The notes beneath the pieces are model-generated. The model was not told where the DNA came from, did no database searches, and saw only the letters and a list, made by a program, of their open reading frames with translations. This document shows, one piece after another, positions 1 to 6,273 of a stretch of 15,245 bases of DNA (positions within the stretch are counted from its first letter, which is position 1; the number at the start of each line of letters is the position of its first letter). The stretch comes from Candidatus Caenarcanales bacterium (GTDB lineage Bacteria; Cyanobacteriota; Vampirovibrionia; LMEP-6097): assembly GCA_021299565.1 (NCBI GenBank), contig JAJTHA010000089.1, forward strand, positions 1 through 15,245, in the 5' to 3' direction. Position numbers and translations under genes: made by a program.

Positions 1-25
1 ACTAAAGCTGTTAAAATCAATTTTT

Positions 26-844
26 ATGTCTACAGAAACAGAAGAAAAATTATCCATAGAATTCCCAAAGATACTAGTCGGCAAAAAAGCCCTAGTCTCA
101 GGAATAGCAAATAAACGCAGTATAGCTTGGGGTATAGCTCAGGCTCTTCATCAAGCCGGTGCTGAAATAGTTTTTAGTTATCAAAGCGAAAGATTAAAAC
201 CAGAACTTGAAAAAGTTTTGGATGGGGTTATCGATAATCCCAAAATGGTTGAATTAGATGTAAGCAAAGACGAAAGCCTAGATTCGGCTTTTGATATGGT
301 CACCAAAACTTTTGGCGGCAAACTAGACATCATGTTGCATTGTCTAGCTTTTGCTCCTAAAGAAACTTTAAACGGTGGTTTCGTTGATACTCAAAGAGAG
401 CACTATGCTCTAGCTCAAGACATCTCAGCGTATTCACTTGCTGCAATGGCTCGCAAAGCAAGACCATTGATGAACGCAGCTGGTGGTGGATCGATAATTT
501 CTCTTACTTATTTAGGCGCAGAGAAAGTCGTCCCAAACTATAATATGATGGGCGTTGCCAAAGCTGCTCTAGAAGCGGGTACTAGATATCTTGCTTATGA
601 TTTGGGTCCAGAAAATATTAGAGTCAATGCGATTTCGGCAGGTCCTGTCAAAACTCTTGCAGCAAGAGGCATTGGTGATTTTATGTCGATGCTCAAGCAT
701 CACGCTGATAAAGCTCCTCTCAAACGCAATGTAGATCTTGCTGAAATTGCTGGAACAGCTTTGTTTCTGGCAAGTTCACTAAGCGGCGGAATTACAGGTG
801 AGGTGATTCACGTAGATTGCGGCTATAGTACTGTTGCGATGTAA
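26..844 (+). CDS. fabI: Enoyl-[acyl-carrier-protein] reductase (NADH), FabI
   Basis: This protein reduces trans-2-enoyl-ACP to acyl-ACP, the last step of each cytosolic type II fatty-acid elongation cycle. It is a 272-residue Rossmann-fold short-chain dehydrogenase of normal FabI length. The FabI-type dinucleotide motif GIANKRSIAWGIA lies at residues 26-38. The divergent-SDR catalytic pair is Tyr172 and Lys179 (Y-x6-K, within NYNMMGVAK), and the additional conserved tyrosine is Tyr162 in TYLGAEK. The substrate-loop region AGPVKTLAA is at about 205-213 and the C-terminal HVDCGYS is intact. The start is the only ATG consistent with the family, with a short extra N-terminus of about 15 residues. 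No Shine-Dalgarno site is visible in the 25 bases available upstream. The gene ends in a 22-bp tail-to-tail overlap with the minus-strand hydrolase gene, and no terminator hairpin is apparent there. Confidence 0.96.
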   Translation: MSTETEEKLSIEFPKILVGKKALVSGIANKRSIAWGIAQALHQAGAEIVFSYQSERLKPELEKVLDGVIDNPKMVELDVSKDESLDSAFDMVTKTFGGKLDIMLHCLAFAPKETLNGGFVDTQREHYALAQDISAYSLAAMARKARPLMNAAGGGSIISLTYLGAEKVVPNYNMMGVAKAALEAGTRYLAYDLGPENIRVNAISAGPVKTLAARGIGDFMSMLKHHADKAPLKRNVDLAEIAGTALFLASSLSGGITGEVIHVDCGYSTVAM

Positions 845-1644
845 TCGTGAAAGGGCTTTTGAGTCCAAAAGAAATGATGAGGATTATGGAAGCTCCACGG
901 GAAATCTATAGTTTTTGCGTTTAGCTTAGCGGCGATTTCATTTATATGTTCTCGGCTGTTAAACATATCAAGATTGCCTGTGGTAAAAATCAAATTAGAA
1001 AATTCACTTGCTTCATTTATTTTTTTTAGAAAAAAATAAGACAGAGAGTAAGCATCCCAATGTTCATAATATTTGATCAAGTTTATATATTCTTTGACTC
1101 TAGTGCCCCAAAAGCTTGAATGCATCAAAAGCACATTGAGAGCTAGATTCAAAAGAGCAAATTGGCAATATTTATGCTCTAGTTTTTTGCAGTATATGAG
1201 TAGAGGACTTAACCAAGAGCTGATTAATGGTCTGTGTAAAAACATCCCCACGCTAATAAAGGGAAAACTAATTCTAAAATTCCATAATAATCTTTGTTTT
1301 ACTTGAATAGGAATTTGTATCAAAACCACAGTGGAAGATTTGATTATTTCAAAAGTTTTTGGGTCTCGGTTGCTAAATAATTCTCCATCTAAGAGGATTT
1401 TTAAAAACAACATTGCTCCCATGGAATGGACTAAGAAAATAAATTTTTCGCCTTGTCTTGTGATTAAAGAAATATGATCAAAGATCGCAATAGCGGCTCT
1501 ATCAAGATCCTCATATCTAAAGGCTTCTAGCTCAATGAAGTCGGCTTGGTAATTGTGTTTTTCAAAGAAAACAATATTATCAAACCAATTAGCTCTTGAA
1601 GAACAAGAGCCTGGAATTATGATCGCGCGTTTTTTATTCGGCAA
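823..1644 (-). CDS. Alpha/beta-hydrolase fold protein, substrate unknown
   Basis: This 273-residue protein has the layout of a serine alpha/beta-hydrolase. An N-terminal strand with an oxyanion-type loop (AIIIPGSCSSRANW, 7-20) is followed by the nucleophile elbow VHSMGA (72-77, Ser74). The likely acid is Asp226 (TTGNLDMF), and the likely catalytic histidine is His253 in FHNPHHFFW. The usual Gly two residues before Ser (GxSxG) is Val72, an uncommon variant. A hydrophobic, aromatic-rich stretch at about 118-200 could be a lid or a membrane-facing cap. The only available start is TTG at 1644, because an in-frame TAA lies three codons upstream and the next Met is residue 75. It begins 10 bp after the stop of the Xer-type recombinase gene, so co-transcription is likely. 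The fold is fairly secure. Whether it is an esterase, lipase or amidase cannot be told. Confidence 0.75.
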   Translation of the reverse strand: MPNKKRAIIIPGSCSSRANWFDNIVFFEKHNYQADFIELEAFRYEDLDRAAIAIFDHISLITRQGEKFIFLVHSMGAMLFLKILLDGELFSNRDPKTFEIIKSSTVVLIQIPIQVKQRLLWNFRISFPFISVGMFLHRPLISSWLSPLLIYCKKLEHKYCQFALLNLALNVLLMHSSFWGTRVKEYINLIKYYEHWDAYSLSYFFLKKINEASEFSNLIFTTGNLDMFNSREHINEIAAKLNAKTIDFPWSFHNPHHFFWTQKPFHDYIATVL

Positions 1645-1654
1645 TTTATTTTAT

Positions 1655-2662
1655 TTAGATTAACACTTCTGCTTTTTCGAAATCTTCTTGAGTTGGTAGT
1701 TTGAAGGTACCATGCTCATCGAATCCAACTTTTTGCTCACGATCGAATCTTTCGAATTGCTCTCTAGCTACTTTGTCAGCAACTTTTGCATATCTAAGAG
1801 TTGTTCTGATATCACTGTGACCAGCAAGTTTTTGTAGAACTCTAATATCGATGTGCCCAACCCTTTCTGTACAGAAAGTATGACGCAATTGGTGAATAGT
1901 AAGAGGAGTGCTATCAGGGTTTTTCATGCCTCTAGCTGCTTGTTTAAACAATTGATTCGCTCTATGGTAACCAAGTCTTGTACCGTTGTTAGTTGTGAAT
2001 AACGAACCTTCATTTCTTAATGCCTGAGCTTCTTCTATAGTTTTTGCCTTGTAAAGAGCAGCTCTATCAGGAGTGCGTTTTTCAAGATATTTTCTAAATA
2101 ACTTTTCGGTTATTTTTGACATATAAGTAACTCTTGCTCTGTTGCCTTTACCTGCTCTAATTTGGATAACACCATTTCTGATATCTTGTACATTTAGTGC
2201 TAGCGCTTCAGAGATACGAAGTCCGCTACTGTAAAGAAGATCGAACAAAAATTCTTCTCTTATGGTTTTAGCGTTAGACATTATTTTTTGTATAGTTTCT
2301 TTATCAAGATATCTGATGATGTCTTTTGAGTTCGCTTCACCAGCATCTTTATTGGGTTTGCGACGGATAACAGACTTGATTGGGTTTTCAATAAGTTTTG
2401 ATTCTCTAATTAACCAATTGAAAAAACAGCTGATTGTTGCATAATGTCTATTTTGAGTTGATACGCTTACTCTTTTGCTGTTGCGAGTGTTAAGAGTATC
2501 AAGGTAGTCTTTAAGTTCCTGACCTTTTATATCCATAGGCTCTCTTGGTCCAAAAGCCAAAACGAACTTTTCTAGATCCAGCCTATACGCTTTTATAGTA
2601 TCGTTGTCTTTTTCTAAAGACTCGACATATTTTTCAACTAGCTCTTTTATTTGATCTTTCAT
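1655..2662 (-). CDS. Tyrosine recombinase, XerC/XerD family
   Basis: This is a site-specific recombinase that breaks and rejoins DNA through a phosphotyrosine link. The 335-residue protein has an N-terminal SAM-like core-binding domain (about 1-95) and a C-terminal catalytic domain. The full active set is visible: Arg149 (SSGLRISE), Lys172 (AGKGN), His257 and Arg260 (HQLRH), His282 (AGHSDIRTT) and the nucleophile Tyr291. Known Xer proteins are about 300 residues. This one has a 44-residue tail after the tyrosine, longer than in E. coli XerD, ending in a charged segment. The ATG start follows a possible GGGAG ribosome site 12 nt upstream. Single-copy chromosomal Xer (dimer resolution) is the simplest role, since no prophage, integron or island genes flank it. 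An integrase of a lost element is the alternative. The downstream hydrolase probably shares its transcript. Confidence 0.93.
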   Translation of the reverse strand: MKDQIKELVEKYVESLEKDNDTIKAYRLDLEKFVLAFGPREPMDIKGQELKDYLDTLNTRNSKRVSVSTQNRHYATISCFFNWLIRESKLIENPIKSVIRRKPNKDAGEANSKDIIRYLDKETIQKIMSNAKTIREEFLFDLLYSSGLRISEALALNVQDIRNGVIQIRAGKGNRARVTYMSKITEKLFRKYLEKRTPDRAALYKAKTIEEAQALRNEGSLFTTNNGTRLGYHRANQLFKQAARGMKNPDSTPLTIHQLRHTFCTERVGHIDIRVLQKLAGHSDIRTTLRYAKVADKVAREQFERFDREQKVGFDEHGTFKLPTQEDFEKAEVLI

Positions 2663-2779
2663 TTATTTATCTAACTCCCGATATTATCCCGAATATCACC
2701 TAATCTGCTAATAACATAACATAAAAATCAATTATTTACAATAAGCAAATCACCTATAAATAAGATTTTCTTTGTTTTT
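2663..2779 (-). promoter_or_regulatory. Leader/spacer upstream of xer with short direct repeats
   Basis: This 117-bp A+T-rich spacer lies between the PxpA-like stop and the Xer-type start. Read on the plus strand it contains TCCCGATAT (2676-2684) and TCCCGAATAT (2687-2696), copies 11 bp apart, about one helical turn. The first overlaps the presumed ribosome site of xer. An exact ATCACCTA repeat occurs at 2695-2702 and 2749-2756. On the minus strand TTGCTT is followed 17 bases later by TTTATG, a weak promoter candidate. These could be operator sites, but short repeats in A+T-rich DNA also arise by chance. Confidence 0.25.
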
Positions 2780-3580
2780 CTATAAGAATTCAGCTAGATA
2801 AGGCTCATAATCTATAGTTTTTAAAGGTAAGGGCTTAAGTATCATGCTTCTAACCAATTTTGCTATATCCAGCGAGTTTTTTAACCTTGATGGTAAATGA
2901 ATAGATTCAAACTTAAGTTCGTGTTCTGGCCCTTCTTCTGTTTTGACTGAAGACTTGTAAACCAAATCCCTTGCTCTTTGTGTAGCTAAATCTATATCTA
3001 GATCACCGTCTTTTTCTAGATCAAAACTGATCAAAGAACCGTCGTTGCGGTATCTTAAATCAAACCTTGCTTCATAAGCAACTCTAATACTAGTCCAAGA
3101 GCCTACTTCTTGAATAACACTTGAATGTGGTGATAATAAAATTATCCATTTGCTAAATTCCTGAATAGCTTTTACTACTGTTTCAGCAATAGAGTAGTTA
3201 GAAACCATTTGATGATAAAGATATCCGTGTGCTCTAACATGATTGATCTCATAATTGTATGATTTCGCCAAAGCCGCAAGACCACCTAGTTGCATCAAGA
3301 TAGAAGCTCTTAGTTCGTCATTGGATAATTGTATTTTTCTTAATCCAAAACCTAAAACATCTGGATAAGAAATTAAGCCACCGAGCATAATGGTTTCATA
3401 CTGTTTGCAGGCTTTTATAGATTGATCTATGTAAGATGGATCGCCAGAATGAGCTCCTGTAGAAACATTGACAGAGGTTGCGTAAGGCAACAAATCTTTT
3501 TCTAGAACTTGCTGTCCTATGCCTTGACCTATATCTAAATTCAAGTCAATTTGTCTACTAATAAAAGGATCAGTTTGCAT
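2780..3580 (-). CDS. Divergent LamB/YcsF (PxpA-like, 5-oxoprolinase subunit A) family protein
   Basis: PxpA is the A subunit of bacterial 5-oxoprolinase (PxpABC), which opens 5-oxoproline to glutamate with ATP. This 266-residue protein matches the family barrel from end to end: IDLNLDIGQG (11-20), GAHSGDPS (42-49), SYPDVLGFGLR (71-81), NHVRAHGYLYH (113-123) and a DGSL loop (180-183). Several positions that are near-invariant in the family as I know it differ. DLGEG has Gln for Glu19, CGFHAGD reads TGAHSGD, the G-x-H-P before YPDLxGFG reads GGLI, and the C-terminal HGD reads HLP (228-230). PxpB and PxpC partners are absent nearby. It starts one base after the ABC ATPase stop (TAA, one base, ATG), so translation is probably coupled. 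Family membership is solid. 5-oxoprolinase activity is doubtful, so I give no symbol. Confidence 0.85.
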   Translation of the reverse strand: MQTDPFISRQIDLNLDIGQGIGQQVLEKDLLPYATSVNVSTGAHSGDPSYIDQSIKACKQYETIMLGGLISYPDVLGFGLRKIQLSNDELRASILMQLGGLAALAKSYNYEINHVRAHGYLYHQMVSNYSIAETVVKAIQEFSKWIILLSPHSSVIQEVGSWTSIRVAYEARFDLRYRNDGSLISFDLEKDGDLDIDLATQRARDLVYKSSVKTEEGPEHELKFESIHLPSRLKNSLDIAKLVRSMILKPLPLKTIDYEPYLAEFL

Positions 3581-3581
3581 T

Positions 3582-4577
3582 TTAAATCTTTAAGCCAGTT
3601 TGCTTATTGAAATAATATAGCAGATTTTGGCTTACATATAATTTAATTTCTTTTGTATCTTTGTCCAAAAGCTCATTTGCATTGAGCTTTGCGCAAATAT
3701 TGATTTTTTCTTTGTATAAACCATGTATTAATATTTCGTTACCTAAGTTTTCTATATTAAAGATATCAAGCTCAAACACTAGATCATCAGCAGTTTTGGG
3801 GCTAGTAGAAAAATACTCAGGCCTAATGCCAATTAGTTTATCGTTGGCTTCAATAATATTTGTGGCGGGATTGCCAATAAATGTTGCGACAAAGACATTG
3901 GCTGGCTGATGATATATCGTGTACGGGTCTCCGTATTGTTGGATTGTGCCTTTATCAAGAACCAAGATTTTATCAGCCAATGTTAAAGCTTCAACTTGAT
4001 CATGCGTTACATAAATAAAGCTAGCCTTTCCTTTGCATTCTTTTTTTAGATCTAATAATTCTTTGCGCATCTGTATTCTTAGTTTGGCGTCTAAGTTACT
4101 TAGCGGCTCGTCTAGTAAAAATATTTTGGGTTCTTTGACTAAGGCTCTTGCTAGAGCCACCCTTTGTCTTTGTCCTCCAGAAAGTTCTTTGGGTTTGCGT
4201 TTGAGAAGCTCTTCTATGGAAAGTTTCTGACTTATTTCTAATATTTTTTCTTCGATCATTGCTTTGGGAGTATTTTTAATTTGTAAGGGAAAAGCAATAT
4301 TGTCAAAGACACTTTTATGAGGATATAAAGCATAGTTTTGAAAGACCATGCTGATATTTCTATCTTTTGGTTCTAGCTCATTAATTAAAAGATCATCAGA
4401 TACGATTTCTCCCGCATCAAGTGATTCTAGTCCGGAAATTATTCTTAGTAGAGTACTTTTGCCGCAGCCGCTAGATCCAACGATAACGACAAACTCACCA
4501 AGATTTATATCTATTGAAATGCCGTCTAGGACTTTATTTTGCTTGAATGATTTAGAAAGATTTTTTATTGAAAGCAC
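3582..4577 (-). CDS. ABC transporter ATP-binding protein, CUT1 sugar-importer type (MalK/UgpC/MsmX-like)
   Basis: This cytosolic ATPase would drive an ABC importer, by family probably for sugars or glycerol phosphates. All nucleotide-binding motifs are intact: Walker A GSSGCGKST (34-42), Q-loop Gln80, signature LSGGQ (132-136), Walker B FLLDEP (153-158) and switch His192. The YHQPANVFVATFIGNPATN segment (222-240) and IGIRPEY (249-255) mark the MalK/UgpC-type C-terminal regulatory (MOP/TOBE) domain, somewhat short at 331 residues in total. The start is GTG at 4577, 7 bp after the fliS stop, with no obvious Shine-Dalgarno. LSIKNLSKSF begins exactly where family members begin. No permease or binding-protein gene is in the window, so it either serves an importer encoded elsewhere or is a shared ATPase like MsmX. 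Sugar specificity cannot be read from the sequence. Confidence 0.93.
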   Translation of the reverse strand: MLSIKNLSKSFKQNKVLDGISIDINLGEFVVIVGSSGCGKSTLLRIISGLESLDAGEIVSDDLLINELEPKDRNISMVFQNYALYPHKSVFDNIAFPLQIKNTPKAMIEEKILEISQKLSIEELLKRKPKELSGGQRQRVALARALVKEPKIFLLDEPLSNLDAKLRIQMRKELLDLKKECKGKASFIYVTHDQVEALTLADKILVLDKGTIQQYGDPYTIYHQPANVFVATFIGNPATNIIEANDKLIGIRPEYFSTSPKTADDLVFELDIFNIENLGNEILIHGLYKEKINICAKLNANELLDKDTKEIKLYVSQNLLYYFNKQTGLKI

Positions 4578-4584
4578 ATAATGA

Positions 4585-4992
4585 TTATACAGCGTTATTT
4601 TGTTTAATCACGTCTTGCCAATGTGTCTTGAGATCTTTTAAAAGAGCAATAACTTGGTTGATTTTTTCTTCATCTTTAAAAGCGTTTGCTTTAATTAAGT
4701 TGCTTTTCATAAAATCATACAAAGCAAATAATCTATCTGCAATATCTTCAGAATGCTTGAAATCCAAACTTTCTTGTAAGTGATTTACGATTTCATGAGC
4801 CATTTTCATTTGGTGGCTAAATTCAGACCAATTGGGCAGTTTACTTTCTTTGTTTTTTTTCAATTCTTGTTTGGCAATATTTAGCCATTGAATGGCCCCA
4901 TCATAAAGCATAATAACTAGCTGCATAGGGCTAGCTGATTCAACCATGTTCTTTAGGAATTTATCTGAATTTTTGAATTTACTTGTTGACAT
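4585..4992 (-). CDS. fliS: Flagellar secretion chaperone FliS
   Basis: FliS binds the C-terminus of newly made flagellin in the cytosol, prevents early polymerisation and delivers it to the flagellar export gate. The 135-residue, mostly helical protein has the usual length and the hallmark ASPMQLVIMLYDGAIQWL (20-37). Later it carries the HLQESLDFKHSEDIADRLFALYDFM segment (71-95, matching the family's SLD...LYDY block) and a final Trp-containing helix (LKTHWQD). The ATG start has one of the clearest ribosome sites in the window, GAGGA seven bases upstream. It is first in a minus-strand run leading into the ABC ATPase and lies divergent to the MotB-like gene across 156 bp. No flagellin (fliC) or cap gene (fliD) is present here. 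Confidence 0.95.
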   Translation of the reverse strand: MSTSKFKNSDKFLKNMVESASPMQLVIMLYDGAIQWLNIAKQELKKNKESKLPNWSEFSHQMKMAHEIVNHLQESLDFKHSEDIADRLFALYDFMKSNLIKANAFKDEEKINQVIALLKDLKTHWQDVIKQNNAV

Positions 4993-5148
4993 TTAGTGTC
5001 CTCAATATTTGCAATCGGCATTTTGACTCTAGGCTATAGCCCTATGACGTAAATTCATCTATTTGACCTAGGGGTAAATCTATACTTTTAGCTCAATCTT
5101 TAGGAATAAAAACTTTAGCCTTTGGTTAAGTCCAAAAAGCATTAACAT
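4993..5148. promoter_or_regulatory. Divergent flagellar intergenic region (fliS / motB-like)
   Basis: This 156-bp spacer must hold the promoters for fliS (minus) and the motB-like operon (plus). It contains TTTGACTCTAGG (5022-5033) and a near copy, TTTGACCTAGG (5062-5072), 40 bp apart, plus a perfect 10-bp palindrome GGCTATAGCC (5032-5041) overlapping the first copy. TATACT at 5081-5086 resembles a sigma-70 -10 box for the plus strand but lacks a good -35 at normal spacing. I see no sigma-54 or classical sigma-28 promoter. The repeat and palindrome may be operator sites. Confidence 0.35.
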
Positions 5149-6273
5149 ATGGCGGAAAAAAATAATAATCAAGAAGAACCGGTAATCATTAAAAAGATTA
5201 TCAAAAAGGGTGGCCACGGAGGACATCACGGTGGTGCCTGGAAAGTGGCTTACGCAGACTTCGTTACTGCGATGATGTGCCTTTTTCTTTTGCTTTGGCT
5301 AGTGAATGTCGATCCGAGTTCCAAAGCTGCAATATCGCAGGTTTTCAAGCAACCTATTTCTAGTGGTCCAATGGACGGTAATATTTTTATTTTTGGTGGG
5401 GCTAAGCGTCCAACTGATCCAGGTAAATTTGATGGTGGAGCTAGTTTTTTTGAGTTTCAACAATTAGTAGTTAGTGAAGCTAATAAAAAAGAAATGCAAA
5501 AACAAATGCAAGAAGAGCTTAAAAAAGAGCTTGAGACCAGCGCTGACCCAGAGCTATTGGAACAAGTGCAATTTAATCAAGTTAAAAACGGTATCTTGAT
5601 TGAAATCAAAGACTCAGACAAAAGACAAATTTTTGAACCAGGCTCATCATCGCTTACATTTGAAGCTAAAACCATAATTGATTTACTCGCTAAACTTTTG
5701 CGTCAAAGAGTAAGTCCTATTATAGTCTCTGGTCACACCGATTCTAAGCAATATAATTATGCAAATTATGATAACTGGAATTTATCTACAGACAGAGCAA
5801 TCGCAGTTAAAAGCAGACTTTTATATGGTGGAATTAACAACACTAGATTTGCGCGTGTTGAGGGTTACGCAGATACTCAACTTAAAAATCCAGATAGTCC
5901 ACTTGCTGCAACAAATAGACGTGTAACGATTTTGCTTTTACAAAATGAGGCTTTAGCTGATCTCAAGCCAGAATATATCAATGAGGAAGATGCTTTGGAT
6001 GAAGAAACTCTAAATGAAAAAATGAACGAAGCTAAAATCAAAAAAGAAGGAGAATTTGATTCCAAAAAATATAATTCTACTGGTAGCAAAATAGAAAGAG
6101 CGCCTACTCTTGAAGAATTAAGAATGAAGCGAGCATCAGAAGCTTTTAGAAAAAAACACCCTAGTGGATTTGGCTCAAATCAAGTAGGCGCTGGTGGTGG
6201 TGGACATGGCGAAGCTCCAAAAGAAGAACCAGCTGCTGATCATGGCGGAGGCGGACACGGAGGTGGTCATTAA
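5149..6273 (+). CDS. motB: MotB-type stator / OmpA-like peptidoglycan-binding protein with Gly/His-rich tail
   Basis: MotB anchors the flagellar stator to peptidoglycan and provides the Asp that carries the driving ion. Here the cytosolic N-terminus has a Gly/His-rich segment (21-29), then AWKVAYADFVTAMM with the candidate ion-binding Asp37 and one membrane helix (about 34-53). A charged linker is followed by an OmpA-like domain (about 148-265) with SGHTDSK (194-200), NWNLSTDRA (209-217) and GYAD...NRRV (239-259). The protein is 374 residues, longer than usual because about 105 residues follow the OmpA domain, charged first and ending in AADHGGGGHGGGH. No motA lies beside it. It begins a plus-strand operon, and its TAA overlaps the next ATG by one base. 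The ATG at 5149 lacks an obvious ribosome site. A flagellar role is supported by the motif and by fliS nearby, but a motB-like partner of another membrane machine is possible. Confidence 0.88.
   Translation: MAEKNNNQEEPVIIKKIIKKGGHGGHHGGAWKVAYADFVTAMMCLFLLLWLVNVDPSSKAAISQVFKQPISSGPMDGNIFIFGGAKRPTDPGKFDGGASFFEFQQLVVSEANKKEMQKQMQEELKKELETSADPELLEQVQFNQVKNGILIEIKDSDKRQIFEPGSSSLTFEAKTIIDLLAKLLRQRVSPIIVSGHTDSKQYNYANYDNWNLSTDRAIAVKSRLLYGGINNTRFARVEGYADTQLKNPDSPLAATNRRVTILLLQNEALADLKPEYINEEDALDEETLNEKMNEAKIKKEGEFDSKKYNSTGSKIERAPTLEELRMKRASEAFRKKHPSGFGSNQVGAGGGGHGEAPKEEPAADHGGGGHGGGH

Noticed and set aside
842..870. Terminator between the convergent fabI and hydrolase genes
   Set aside because: The genes overlap by 22 bp and no GC-rich hairpin with a T-run is visible.
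823..2662. Integrated element marked by the tyrosine recombinase
   Set aside because: There is no tRNA, att duplication, phage or plasmid gene beside it; the neighbours look like ordinary chromosomal genes.
2695..2730. dif-like site next to xer (TAACATAA)
   Set aside because: Only one half resembles a XerD half-site; the opposite arm and proper spacing are missing, and A+T-rich DNA gives such matches by chance.
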